A stretch of DNA of 64,000 nucleotides, from NCBI RefSeq assembly GCF_001704415.2, contig NC_030820.1:2654501-2718500 (forward strand), read 5' to 3'. The position numbers and the translations under genes are program-made. Position 1 is the first letter of the stretch. Every line of letters begins with the position of its first letter. Under the pieces are notes generated by a model, which saw only the letters and a list, made by a program, of their open reading frames with translations, had not been told where the DNA came from and ran no database searches. Origin of the DNA: Capra hircus. Taxonomy: Eukaryota; Chordata; Mammalia; Artiodactyla; Bovidae. Of this stretch, positions 22,611-34,102 are shown in pieces.

Positions 22611-22819
22611 TCTGTTTTTCAGTATAATAAAGCTAAATACCTGTGAATGTTTCATGAGAAATGAACCTCAACCAACTTGATTAACACCAAAGACCATGAA
22701 AAGATGTGTCTGAGGGTTAGAGAAACTAATCAATTGGTTGAGAAGATTAAGACTGCATTCTGGAATCAAGGTTGACTGCTCCAGCTCACTATCTTCCCTT
22801 ATGTATTCAGCAACAGATA

Positions 22820-22840
22820 GCTGCTGCTGCTGCTGCTGCT
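22820..22840. repeat. (GCT)n tail of Bov-A2
   Basis: Seven GCT units. In the SINE's own orientation this is the AGC-repeat 3' tail. Confidence 0.9.
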
Positions 22841-23103
22841 AAGTCGCTGCAGTCGTGTCCTACTCTGTGCGACCCCATAGACGGCAGCCCACCAGGCTCC
22901 CCGGTCCCTGGGATTTTCGAGGCAAGAACGCTGGAGTGGGTTGCCATTTCCTTCTCCAATGCCGGAAAGTGAAAAGTGAAAGTGAAGTTGCTCAGTCGTG
23001 TCCGACTCTTAGTGACCCCATGGACTGCAGCCTATCAGGCTCCTCCGTCCATGGGATTTTCCAGGCAAGAGTACTGGAGTGGGGTGCCATTGCCTTCTCC
23101 GAA
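22841..23103 (-). mobile_element. Bov-A2 SINE (dimer)
   Basis: Two antisense Bov-A monomers joined by AAAGTGAAAAGTGAAAGTGA. The left edge carries the GCT tail and the right edge ends CATTGCCTTCTCCG. Low divergence, so fairly young. Confidence 0.93.
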
Positions 23104-23729
23104 CAGAGAGCTAGAATCCGCCAAAGATGAATCACAATTATAAAGAAATCAGCATGGACTCCAGAAAGGAACCAGACATGTGCTTAGATAATGAGGTGGG
23201 GGTGGGGGGCAGGGGCATGTCAGAAAGAGTAGGGGACAGGAATGAATGTTTCACGAAACATATATTAAAAGAATAATATGTATCTGAAAAAGAATTACTG
23301 CCAAGGAAACAGACAAAAGTTCAGACAAATATTTCCCCAAAGTTCTAAAGTAAAGAAAGATAATATGATAAAAAAAAATTGTATTTTTTTTAAATACAAG
23401 GGTTTGAAGAAGAGACATCATGACCAAAATGAAAGGGAAACTGGCAGAGTTCAGAGGGAAATAAAAAGGAAATTATTAAACTATCCAAAAGATTGTTAAA
23501 AGAGAGAGAAATAAGATGAAACACAGCTGAAATTCAGTGATAGATGGACAGTTCTTAACTACAAAAAAGAATATAAAGTCAGTTGTAGGAAAATTATGTA
23601 GAAGTTGAACAAAGGAGAGCCAACACGTGCACACATGTAGGCTTGCACTCGCATGCAAGAGCTGATTAGACATACCTATTCCTAACTTCATTTTCAATGA
23701 CATCACATTGGTAGCTTAAAATTAATGAT
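23104..23729. other. No feature recognised
   Basis: About 630 A-rich bases. No supported repeat or gene. Confidence 0.4.
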
Positions 23730-24002
23730 TGTGAGACTTAGAGAACAAACTATGGTTGCCTGGGAGAAGGGTGAGGAAAAGGGACAGTTAGGGAGTTAGG
23801 GATGGAGATGTACATACTGCTATGCTTAAAATGGGTAACCAACAATGACCTGAATGTTATGGGGCAACTCAGAAGGGAGGGGATTCAGGGGGAGAATGGA
23901 TACATGTATATGTACGACTGAATCCCTTCACTGTTCACCTAAAACTGTCACAACATTGTTTAACTGGCTATGTTCCAATACAAAACAAAAAAATTAAAAG
24001 TA
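23730..24002 (+). mobile_element. L1 3' UTR, 5'-truncated
   Basis: AGAGAACAAACTATGGTTGC, ATGGATACATGTATATGTA, CCTAAAACTGTCACAACATT, then a CCAATACAAAACAAAAA tail. An older bovine or mammalian L1 3' end. Confidence 0.8.
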
Positions 24003-24592
24003 ATAACCACTGTAGGAGTATTCACACCACATAAATTGACAGACATTAGACATTAGAGGTTTTTTTTTATTTTCATATACCAGGGCACCAGTTTGTACAA
24101 ATTTTGCTGAAAACAAAACAAGCAATAACAAACACAGAATAAAATGGAATAGAAAAATTAGTCAAATTTTTGTTTGACTAATTTTTGTTTTGATTTCTGT
24201 AATACAAGATATTCTCCTGAAATAAAAAGTCTTAAATCTGCTGAACAGAAGAACACAGTCGAAATATACTCTAGTGAAGTTATAGAATTTCACAAGCAAA
24301 TCATCTTTGCTGCATCCAGGCAAAAAAAGGTAATTTACATACAAGAAAAGGAAAATCAAGCTGCCTTAGATTGCTTCACAGCATTATATAATGCCTGAGG
24401 GAATGTGCTCTGGGAAGAAACAGTGACCCAGGAAGGTAAGTTTTGCCTAGTCAGGCTGTTCTTCAGGTTTTCAAGGCAACAGTCCATTGTTCCCAAACAT
24501 ACAACACATTAGGATATATACCAGATATAAACTTTAAACAAAGAAATAAAAAACTGGTTTATCATGAAATTTACCCAACAAAAAAGAAAGGG
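24003..24592. other. No feature recognised
   Basis: About 590 bases of A/T-rich sequence; a direct repeat TTTTTGTTTGACTAATTTTTG at about 24166-24190 is the only structure seen. Confidence 0.4.
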
Positions 24593-24785
24593 AAAGTGAA
24601 AGTCATTCAGTAATGTCCGACTATTTGTGACCGCATGGACTATACAGTTCATGGCATCCTCAAGGGCAGAATACTTGAGTGGGTAGCTTTTCTCTTCTCC
24701 AGGGGGTCTTTTCAACCCAGGGATCAAACTCAGGTGTCCTACATTGCAAGCTGATTCTTTACCAACTAAGCCACCAGGGAAGCCC
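24593..24785 (-). mobile_element. Bov-tA SINE
   Basis: Antisense Bov-tA ending in the head complement GCCACCAGGGAAGCCC. Confidence 0.9.
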
Positions 24786-24862
24786 TTATCCAATGGAGGT
24801 AAATTTAAAAAGCAATTCTCAAAAATGGTGAAGACATGATCAAATGGAAGAATGATAATCAT

Positions 24863-27247
24863 CAGTAAAGTTCAATGACTCAGTCATGTCCGACTCTTGG
24901 TGAGCCCATGAACTGAGGCGCACCACGTTTCCCTGTCAATCACCAACTCCCGAAGCTTGCTCAAACTCATGTCCGTCTAGTCGGTGATGTCATCCAACCA
25001 TCTCATCCTCTGTCATTCCCTTCTCTGCCTTCAAACTTTCCCAGCATCAGGGTCTTTCCGTAAGAGTCAGTTCTTCACATCAGGTGGCCAAAGTATTGGA
25101 GTTTCAGCTTCAAAATCAGTCCTTCCAATGAACACCCAGGACTAATCTCCTTTAGGATGGACTGGTTGGATCTTCTTGCAGTCCAAGGGACTCTCTAGAG
25201 TCTGCTCCAACAGTTCAAAACCATCAGTTCTTCGGTGCTCAGCTTTCTTTATAGTCCAGCCTTCACTGGAAAAACCATAGCCTTGACTAGACGGACCTTT
25301 GTTGGCAAAGTAATGTCTCTGCTTTTTAATATGCTGTCCACGTCGGTCATAGCTTTTCTTCCAAGGAGCAAGCATCTTTTAATTTCATGGCTGCAGTCAC
25401 CATCTGCAGTGATTTTGGAGCCCCCCAAAATAAAGTCTATCACTGTTTCCATTGTTTTCCTATCTATTTGCCATGAAGTGATGGGACCGGATGCCATGAT
25501 CTTAGTTTTCTGAATGTTGAGTTTTAAGTCAAAATTTTCACTCAACTCTCACTTTCATCAAGAGGCTCTTTAGTTCTTCTTCGCTTTCTGCCATAAAGGT
25601 GGTGTCACCTGCATATCTGAGGTTATTGATATTTCTCCTGGCGATCTTAATTCCAGCTAGTGCTTCAGCCAGCCCAGTATTTTGCATGATGTATGCTGCA
25701 TATAAGTTAAATAAGCAGGGTGAAAATATACAGCTCTGATGTACTCCTTCCCATATTTGGAACCAGTCTGTTATTCCATGCCAAGTTCTAACTGTTGCTT
25801 CTTGACCTGCATATGCATTTCTCATAAGGCAAGTAAGGTAGTCTGGTACACCCATATCTTAAAGAATGTTCCGCAGATTGTTTTATCCACACAGTCAAAG
25901 GCTTCCACAGTCAATAAAGTAAAAGTAGATGTTTTTCTAGAACTCTCTTGCTTCTTCAATGATCCAACAGATGTTGGCAATTTGATCTCTGGTTCTTCTG
26001 CCTTTTCTAAATCCAGCTTGAACATCTGGAAGTTCATGGTTCATGTACTGTTGAAGCCTAGCTTGGAGAATTTTGAGCACTACTATCACCTAGCGTGTGA
26101 GATGAGTGCAACTGTGCAGTAGTTTGAACATTCTTTGGCGTTGCCTTTCTTTGGGATTGGAATGAAAACTGACCTTTTCTAGTCCTGTGGCCACTGCTGA
26201 GTTTTCCAAATGTGCTGGCATATTGAGTGCAGCACTTTCACAGCATCATCTTTTAGGATCTGAAATAGCTTAGCTGAAATTCCATCATCTCAACTTGCTT
26301 TGTTCATAGTGATACTTCCTAAGACAAACTTGATTTCACATTCCAGGATGTATGGCTCTAGGTGAGGGATCAAACCATCATGGTTATCTGGGCCATGGAG
26401 ATCTTTTTTGTATAGTTCTTCTGCGTATTTTTGCCACCTCTTCTTAGCATCTTCTGCTTATGTTAGGTTCATACAATTTCTGTCCTTTATTGTGCCCAAA
26501 TTGCATGAAATTTTCCTTTGGTATCTCTAATTTTCTTGAAGAAATCTCTGTTCTTTCCCATTCTATTGACTTCCTCCATTTCTTTATATTGATCACTGAG
26601 GATGGCTTTCTTATCTCTCCTTGCTATTCTTTGGAAATCTGCATTCAAGTGTGTATATCATTCATTTTCTCCTTTGCCTTTTGCTTCCCTTCTTTTCTCA
26701 GCTATTTGTAAGGCCTCCTTAGACAACCAATTTGCCTTTTTGCATTTGTTTTTCTTTGGGATGGTCTTGATCACTGCCTCCCGTACAATGTCACAAACCT
26801 CTGTCCGTAGTTCATCAGGCACTCTATCTATCAGATCTAATCCCTTGAATATTTTTAGGTCATAACTGAATGGTCTAGTGGACTTCCCTACTTTTTTCAA
26901 TTTACATCTGAATTTTGCAATAATGGTTCATGATCTGAGCCGCAGTCAGTTTCTGGTCTTGTTTTTGCTAACTATATAGAGCTTCTCCATCTTTGGCTGC
27001 AAAGAATATAATCAATCCGATTTCAGTATTGACTATCTAGTGATGTCCATGTGTAGTCTTTTCTTGTGTTGTTAGAAGAGGGTGTTTCATATGACCAGTG
27101 CATTCTCTTCACAAAATTCTGTTAGCCTTTGCCCTGCTTCATTTTGTATTCCAACACCAAATTTGCATGTTACTCCAGTTGTCTCTTGATTTCCTACTTT
27201 TAAATTCCAGTCTCCTATGATGAAAAGGACATCTTTTTTGGGTGCTG
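24863..27247 (-). mobile_element. BovB copy 1, 3' segment (part of a 5'-inverted element)
   Basis: Antisense BovB from its 3' end (left) to the endonuclease region, where it stops after a GACATCTTTTTTGGGTG block. The left flank ATGATAATCAT (24852-24862) recurs at 32227-32237, beyond the plus-strand BovB 5' segment. So this piece and the plus-strand pieces at 27248-28361 and 31566-32229 belong to one insertion whose 5' part is inverted. Frames contain YAGDTTFMAE, where the YADD motif is mutated to YAGD. Confidence 0.93.
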
Positions 27248-28361
27248 GTTTCATATCAAAATGGCGGAGTAGAGGGACACGTGTACATCTTCTCCTGCGA
27301 GAACACCAAAACTACAATTCACTGCTGAACTACTATCGACAGAAGAATGTTGGATCCCACCCAAAAAGGATACCCCACGTCCAAGGGCAAAGGAGAAGCC
27401 CCAGCAAGATGGTAGAAAGGGTGAAATCACATTTAGAACCAAAGCCCAGACCTCCCAGACACACTCAAGGGCTCAAACAAAACCTGTGTGCACCAGAAGA
27501 CCTCACAGAGACTGAGCCAGACCTGCCTTTGAGTGTTTGAGTGTCTCCTGTGGAGGTACAGGTCAGCAGTGGACTACCACAGGGGCTCTGGGTGTAGCAG
27601 TCCTGGGTGTGGCATAAGCCCTCTTGGAGGAGGTTGCCATTAACTCCACCAGAGAGCTGCTGAGCAGATGACCCATAAATTGCAGAACAATTATAACAAA
27701 TAAATTCTCACACTGTTAAGAAAGTTCTAGGACCCACAACAGATTTCCCAACCTGGGGATCTGGCAAAGGGACTGAGAACGCCTGGGGAATTTGACTTTG
27801 GAGGCCAGTGGGATCTGATTACTAAACTCACACAGAACTAGGGAAACAGACACTTGGAGGGCACAAACAAAAGCTTGTGTGCACCAGGACCCAGGGGAAA
27901 GGAGCAGTGACCCCACAAGAGACTGATCCAGACTTTCTGTGAGTGTCCAGGATTCTCCAGTGGAGGCATAGGTCAAGCAGTGCCCTGCTGCAGGATCGGG
28001 GGCACTGAGTGCAGCAGTGTGTGCAGGGGAACTTTTGAAGGTCAACATTATCCTCATTAACTCCACCATAGTTTGGTCTCAGATCAAACAACAGGGAGGG
28101 AACAGAGTGCCACCCTTCAAGAGAAAATTGGATTAAAGATTTACAGAGCATGGCCAGCCCATCAGGATAGGACCCAGTTTCCCCCTCAGTCAGTCTCTCT
28201 CATCAGAAAGCTTCCATAAGCCTCTTATCCCTATCCCTCAGAGGGTAGACACAATGAAAACCACAGTCACAGAAAACTAATCAAACAGATCACATATACA
28301 ACAGCCTTGTCTAACTCAATGAAATTATGAGCCATACAATTTAGTGCCACCCAAGATGGAT
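27248..28361 (+). mobile_element. BovB copy 1, inverted 5' segment (5' UTR), first half
   Basis: Starts with TCAAAATGGCGGAGTAG and ends with CCACCCAAGATGGAT. It continues logically at 31575 after removal of copy 2. Its place upstream of the BovB endonuclease in the reconstructed element order, plus recall of extended ruminant BovB copies, identifies it as 5' UTR. The ATGGCGG near its start resembles a YY1-type site seen at the 5' ends of many LINEs. The 107-codon frame at 27217-27540 is incidental. Confidence 0.75.
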
Positions 28362-29039
28362 GCAAAAGTAGGAAGTCAAGAAACACCTGGAGAAGCAGGC
28401 AAATTTGGCCTTGGAATGCAGAATGAAGCAAAGCAAAGGCTAATAGAGTCTTGCAAGGGAATGCCCTGGTCATAGTAAACGCCCTCTTCCAACAACGCAA
28501 GAGAAGACTCTGCACATGGACATCACCAGATGGTCAAAACCAAAATCAGATTGATTATATTCTCTGCAGCCAAAGATGGAGAAGCTCTATACCGTCAGCA
28601 AAAACAAGACTGGGAGCTCACTGTGGTTCAAGTCATGAACTCCTTATTGCCAAACTCAGACTTAAATTGAAGAAAGTAGGGAAAACTACTAGACCATTCC
28701 GATATGACTTAAGTCAAATCCCTTATGTTCTACAGTGGAAGTAAGAAATAGATTTAAGGGACTAGATCTGATGCACAGAGTGCCTGGTGAACTATGGACT
28801 GAGGTTCATGACATTGTACAGGAGACAGGGATCAAGACCATCCCCATGGAAAAGAAAAAAAAAAGCAAAATAGCAAAATAGCTGTCTGGGGAGGCCTTAC
28901 AAATAGCTGTGAAAAAAGAGAAGTGAAAAGAAAGGACAAAGGAAAGATAAGCATCTGAATGCAGAGTTCCAAAGAATAGCAAGAAGAGATAAGAAAGCCT
29001 TCCTCAGTGATCAATGCAAAGAAATAGAGGAAAACAACC

Positions 29040-29830
29040 GATCCAAAAATCTGCAAGCAATAAATGCTGGAGAGGGTGTGGAGAAAAGGGAACCCTCCTA
29101 CACTGTTGGTGGGAATGCAAACTAGTACAGCCACTATGGAGAACAGTGTGGAGATTCCTTTAAAAATTGCAAATAGAACTACCTTATGACCCAGCAATCC
29201 CACTGCTGGGCATACACACCGAGGAAACCAGAATGGAAAGAGACACATGTACCCCAATGTTCATCGCAGCACTGTTTATAATAGCCAGGACATGGAAACA
29301 ACCTAGATGTCCATCAGCAGATGAATGGATAAGAAAGCTGTGGTACATATACACAATGGAGTATTGCTCAGCCATTAAAAAGAATTCATTTGAATCAGTT
29401 CTGATGAGATGGATGAAACTGGAGCCAATTATACAGAGTGAAGTAAGCCAGAAAGAAAAACACCAATACAGTATACTAACACATATATATGGAATTTAGG
29501 AAGATGGCAATGACGACCCTGTATGCAAGACAGGAAAAAAGACACAGATGTGTATAACGGACTTTTGGACTCAGAGGGAGAGGGAGAGGGTGGGATGATT
29601 TGGGAGAATGGCATTCTAACATGTATACTATCATGTAAGAATTGAATTGCCAGTCTATGTCTGACGCAGGATACAGCATGCTTGGGGCTGGTGCATGGGG
29701 ATGACCCAGAGAGATATTATGGGGAGGGAGGTGGGAGGGGGTTCATGTTTGGGAACGCATGTAAGAATTAAAGATTTTAAAATTTAAAAAATAAAAAACT
29801 AAAAAAAAAAATTAAAAAAAAAAAAACAAA
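29040..29830 (+). mobile_element. Young L1 3' end, inserted in BovB copy 2
   Basis: The terminal ORF2 region (frame 29167-29499, including LPYDPAIPLLGIHTEE) plus the bovine L1 3' UTR and a long A-rich tail. BovB breaks at GAGGAAAACAAC and resumes at ACAGAATGGGAGAGACTGG, so the insertion is clear. The TSD merges with the A tail. About 99% identical by eye to 45319-46080. Confidence 0.95.
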
Positions 29831-29836
29831 AACAGA

Positions 29837-30538
29837 ATGGGAGAGACTGGAGATCTCTTCAAGAAAATTAGAGATACCAAGGGAACATTTCATGCAAAGA
29901 TGGACTCGATAAAGGACAGAAATGGTATGTACCTAACAGAAACAGAAGATATTAAGAAGAGGTGGCAAGAATACCCAGAAGAACTGTGCAAAAAAGATCT
30001 TCATGACAAACATAATCACAATGGTGTGATCACTCACCTAGAGCCAGACATCCTGGAATGTGAAGTCAAGTGGGCCTTAGAAAGCATCACTATGAACAAA
30101 GCTAGTAGAAGTGATGGAATTCCAGTTGAGCTGTTTCAAATCCTGAAAGATGATGCTGTGAAAGTGCTGCACTCAATATGCCAGCACATTTGGAAAACTC
30201 AGCAGTGGTCACAGGACTGGAAAAGATCAGTTTTCATTCTGCTCCCAAAGAGAGGCAATGCCAAAGAATGTTCAAACTACTGCACAGTTGCACTCATCTC
30301 ACACACTAGTAAAGTAATGCTCAAAATTCTCCAAGCCAGGCTTCAGCAATACATGAACTGTGAACTTCCAGATGTTCAAGCTGGTTTTAGAAGAGGCAGA
30401 GGAACCAGAGATCCAGTTGCCAACATCTGCTGGATCATGGAAAAGGCAAGAGAGTTCCAGAAAACATCTTCTTCTGCTTTCTTGACTATGCCAAAGCCTT
30501 TGACTGTGTGGATCACAATAAACTGTGGAAAATTCTGA
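29837..30538 (+). pseudogene. BovB copy 2 RT, N-terminal part, frameshifted
   Basis: A 234-codon frame with the linker and RT start (ESITMNKASRSDGIPVE). It runs out of frame at the A4 run 30461-30464 and ends in a shifted reading of the YAKAFDC block. The RT continues in another frame from 30508. Confidence 0.88.
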
Positions 30539-31565
30539 AAAACATGGGAATACCAGATCACCTGACCTGCCTCTTGAGAAATCTGTATGCAGGTCAGGAA
30601 GCAGCAGTTAGAACTGGACATGGAACAACAGACTGGTTCCAAATAGGAAAAGGAGTACATCAAGGCTGTATATTGTCATCCTGCTTATTTAACATATGCA
30701 GAGAACATCATGAGAAAAGCTGGGCTGGAAGAAGCATAAGCTGGAATCAAGATTGCCAGGAGAAATATCAATAACATCAGATATGCAGATAACACCACAC
30801 TTATGGCAGAAGGTGAAGAGAACCTAAAAAGCCTCTTGATGAAAATGAAAGAGGAGAGTGAAAAAGTTGGCTTAAAGCTCAACATTCAGAAAACGAAGAT
30901 CATGGCATCTGGTCCCATCACTTCATGGGAAATAGATAGGGAAACAGTGGAAACAGTGTCAGACATTATTTTTGGGGGCTCCAAAATCACTGCAGATGGT
31001 GATTGCAGCCATGAAATTAAAGAACGCTTACTCCTTGGAAGGAACGTTATGACCAACCTAATAGCATATTCAAAAGCAGAGACATTACTTTGCTAACAAA
31101 GATCCGCCTAGTCAAGGCTATGGTTTTTCCAGTGGTCATGTATGGATGTGAGAGTTGGACTGTGAAGAAGGCTGAGCGCCGAAGAATTGTTGCTTTTGAA
31201 CTGTGGTGTTGGAGAAGACTCTTGAGAGTCCCTTGGACTGCAAGGACATCCAACCAGTCCATTCTAAAGGAGATCAGTCTGGGGTGTTCATTGGAAGGAC
31301 TGATGTTGAAGCTGAAACTCCAGTACTTTGGGTACCTGATGCGAAGAGTTGACTCACTGGAAACGACTCTGATGCTGGGAGGGATTGGGGGCAGGAGGAG
31401 AAGGGGATGACAGAGGATGAGATGGCTGGATGGCATCACCAACTCGATGGACATGAGTTTGGGTGAACTCTGGGAGTCGGTGATAGACAGGGAGGCCTGG
31501 CGTGCTGCAATTCATTGGGTCACAAAGAATCGGACACGATTGAGTGACTGAACTGAACCGAACTG

Positions 31566-32229
31566 AAGATGGATGGGTTATGGTGGAGAATTCTGACAAA
31601 ACATGGTTCACTGGAGAAGGGATTGGCAAACCATTTCAATATTCTTGCCTTGAGAACCCCATGAACAGTATGAAAGGCAAAAAGATTGGACACTGAAAGA
31701 TGCACTCCCCAGATCCGTAGGTGCCCAATATGATAGTAGAGAACAGTGGAGAAATAACTCTAGAAAGAATGAAGAGACAGAGCTAAAACAGAAGCAATTC
31801 CAGTTGTGAATGTGACTGATGATGGAAGTAAAGTCTGATGCTGGAATGTTAAGTCTATGAATCAAGGTAAATTGGAAGGGGTAAAACAGGAATTGGCAAG
31901 AGTGAACATTGACGCTTTAGGAATCAGCAAACTAAAATGGCCTGAAATGGGTAAATTTAACTCAGATGACCATTATATCTACTACTCTGGGCAAGTATCC
32001 CTTAGAAGAAATGGAGTAGCCATCAGAGTCTACAAGAGTTCAAAATGCAGTACTTGAGTGCAATCTCAAAAATGACAAAATGATCTCTGTTTGTTTCCAA
32101 GGCAAATCATTCAATATGATGGTAATCCAAGTCTATGCCTGACCAGTAATGCTGAAGAAGCTGAAGTTGAATGGTTCTATGAAGACCTACAAGACCTTCT
32201 AGAACTAACACCCCCCCAAAAAAAAGATG
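31566..32229 (+). mobile_element. BovB copy 1, inverted 5' segment, second half
   Basis: Continues from 28361 with ATGGGTTATGGTGGAG through the pre-endonuclease region (MNQGKLEGVKQELARVNI, 31857 on) to AACACCCCCCC and AAAAAAAAAGATG. It then meets the TSD ATGATAATCAT at 32227-32237. This end and the inner end of the minus segment (27247) lie at nearly the same BovB coordinate with a short overlap, as expected from 5' inversion. Confidence 0.9.
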
Positions 32230-32237
32230 ATAATCAT

Positions 32238-32878
32238 ATCAATTTTAAAATAAATCTAAGACTGAAAATTATGTGCCCTCATTTTCCTCAGCAAGAAGTC
32301 AATGGGTACTATTAATGTTGAAGCAGATATATATGCTTCAGGTATACCTGGTATAGGAGATGAATATGTATATCACATACCAAAGAAACCCTCTAATTTT
32401 ATCATGACTTTTCACAGTCTGTTTTTCTTATCTTTAGGGAAACAGTTTACAAGCTTATCTCTTGGAAAAAAAACAAAAAAACAAAAAACAGTTTCTGAAG
32501 TTCAGACAATACTACAGGAACACTTCAGTTTCTTTTCCTTTTTTTAAAATTCAATATTAATAAAATTAAAAATTTAATTTTAAAGTAACATATGTGGTAC
32601 CATCCATATATAAGAAAGTATCAGTTTGCCTTATTATAACCTTACATTTTTATCACTCTCTATGAGAAGATTTGTGGAATATTATATACCAAGGGATATT
32701 TCTGATGGAAAGATTTTCATAGTTTATGTACTTTCTTATTTATGTGTTTTCAGAACTTTGTAATTTTTAATAATGAATGCATGTAATTTTTAAATGTCAT
32801 TATTCTCAAAAGAACTCAAAGTATATTTATTTTTGTGATTTTAAAACACTGTTGAATGTAAAAATGGAATGAGACAGA
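32238..32878. other. No feature recognised
   Basis: About 640 AT-rich bases to the right of the nested BovB block. No gene or repeat recognised. Confidence 0.4.
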
Positions 32879-32960
32879 TAATTAAAATTCATGTTGAGAT
32901 TTGACAGAAAACAGCAAAATTCTGTAAAACAATTATTCTTCAATAAAAAATAAATTAATC
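32879..32960 (+). mobile_element. L1 3' tip
   Basis: TTGACAGAAAACAGCAAAAT, CTGTAAAACAATTATTCTTC, AATAAAAAATAAATT: a bovine L1 terminus of about 80 bases. Confidence 0.75.
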
Positions 32961-33351
32961 TTAAAAATCAGTCTAGATTAAAATATTTTATGTAGACAAA
33001 AATAAAGAGAAAACACAAATCACCAGTATCAGGAATGAATTAAGGTATATAGCTACAGATTCTGCAGCCATAAAAAGAAAAATAAGCAAAAGTTTTAAGC
33101 AACTTCATGCTCATAAATTCCACAAAGTACAAGAAATAGACAATTCTTCAAAACCACACCAAAAAATCTCAACCAAGGCAAAATATATACTCAAAATAGT
33201 TCTTAAAAATTAATGTTTTATTAATACAATCATTAATAAGAATTGAATTTATACTTCAAAATATCTCTAAAAATGTATCTCTAGGCCCAGATGGTTTCAT
33301 TGGAGAAAGCTACCAAACATATGATGAATTAACACCTCTTTACACAATCTG

Positions 33352-33506
33352 CTGGTTTCCCTTACCCTACTGCTCTCCACCCGGGTGCCCTTTCCCAATA
33401 AAATCTCTTGTTTTGTCAGCACATATGTCTCCTCGGGCAATTCATTTCCAAGTATTAGACAAGAGCCCAGTTTTGGGCCCTGGAAGGGGTCCCTCTTCCT
33501 TCAACA
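33352..33506 (+). mobile_element. ERV1-type LTR, R-U5 part only
   Basis: Aligns base by base, at roughly 85%, with 35214-35365 of the solo LTR nearby (CTGGTTTCCCTTACCCT at the start, CAACA at the end). AATAAA is at 33397-33402. The U3 half is absent. The first base before the match (G at 33351) differs from the LTR and could be a cap-derived base. Confidence 0.85.
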
Positions 33507-33508
33507 AA

Positions 33509-33526
33509 TGGCGACTCTGGCTCAGA
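33509..33526 (+). promoter_or_regulatory. Retroviral primer-binding site, tRNA-Arg-like
   Basis: Two bases after the LTR end comes TGGCGACTCTGG. The first 12 bases are complementary to the 3' end of a tRNA-Arg(UCU)-type acceptor as I recall it (ending CCAGAGTCGCCA). Later bases diverge. This spacing is the standard LTR-PBS layout. Confidence 0.6.
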
Positions 33527-33674
33527 CTCTTCTTTGCTGAGACTGACATCCTGACCACTTGGGGTACTCAGGGGCCAGCTTGCTTGCCAATGGACCAGAT
33601 CCAGTGGCACAACTGGGACCCTTTTGTCCCTGGTCTCCTCCTGACATGGACAACTGGCCAGAGTGCCCCAACTG

Positions 33675-33762
33675 GTAAGGAACAAGAGACTTCATTGACC
33701 TCTCTCCCCTTCTCTCTCTCTTTCCTCTTCTTAACCCTTCCTATCCTTCCCCGTTTTTCTAG
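33675..33762 (+). other. Possible unspliced leader intron
   Basis: ACTG|GTAAGG at 33674/33675 is a good splice donor. A long pyrimidine tract ends in TTTTTCTAG at 33762. The 88-base interval is retained, so the retroposed RNA was unspliced here. This is an inference from motifs only. Confidence 0.35.
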
Positions 33763-34102
33763 TCCCCCGGTCCTGGATGCAGAAATCTGGTCGAAGGGCC
33801 CTCAGCCTGAGCTTGGCAGAGAACTCGATTTCTGGTTCTGGTCTGATCTGATTTCTGGTAGGGCCGAGTTCCAGTCCTCCCTTCTCTGGAGGCCCAGGGA
33901 AAAGTCTCATAATCCTGGGTATCTGTAGGTGGCAGCAGATGTCTGTAAGGCCACCGCTTTCACCCCCTCTCTCCTGTCTCCTCCCCCTTCTTCTTTCAAC
34001 CTGGCTTCCTTTCCTCCCTTGAAATCTTTGATGTTAGTACTTGGATCTGAAGTTCTGTGTCTTTATAGGAGGTTTTCTGAGAGACTGTATTCTTGTATTT
34101 AA

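Larger units (their letters stand above)
28362..31565 (+). mobile_element. BovB copy 2, 5'-truncated, inserted in copy 1
   Basis: Begins in the endonuclease (GCAAAAGTAGGAAGTC) and runs to the natural 3' end (GAACTGAACCGAACTG). A 9-bp TSD, AAGATGGAT, lies at 28353-28361 and 31566-31574. Its endonuclease-linker region is interrupted by an L1 at 29040. RT is frameshifted at 30461-30464, where an A5 run is A4, and YADD has become YADN. Confidence 0.93.

Noticed and set aside
28343..28375. Internal deletion joining BovB 5' UTR to the endonuclease
   Set aside because: The missing part is present at 31575-32229 and the break carries a 9-bp TSD (AAGATGGAT), so it is the left edge of a nested BovB, not a deletion.
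33413..33928. 171-codon frame as a viral gag-like gene
   Set aside because: It begins inside R-U5, runs through the PBS and the leader, and has no gag-type domain; a chance frame in non-coding viral leader.
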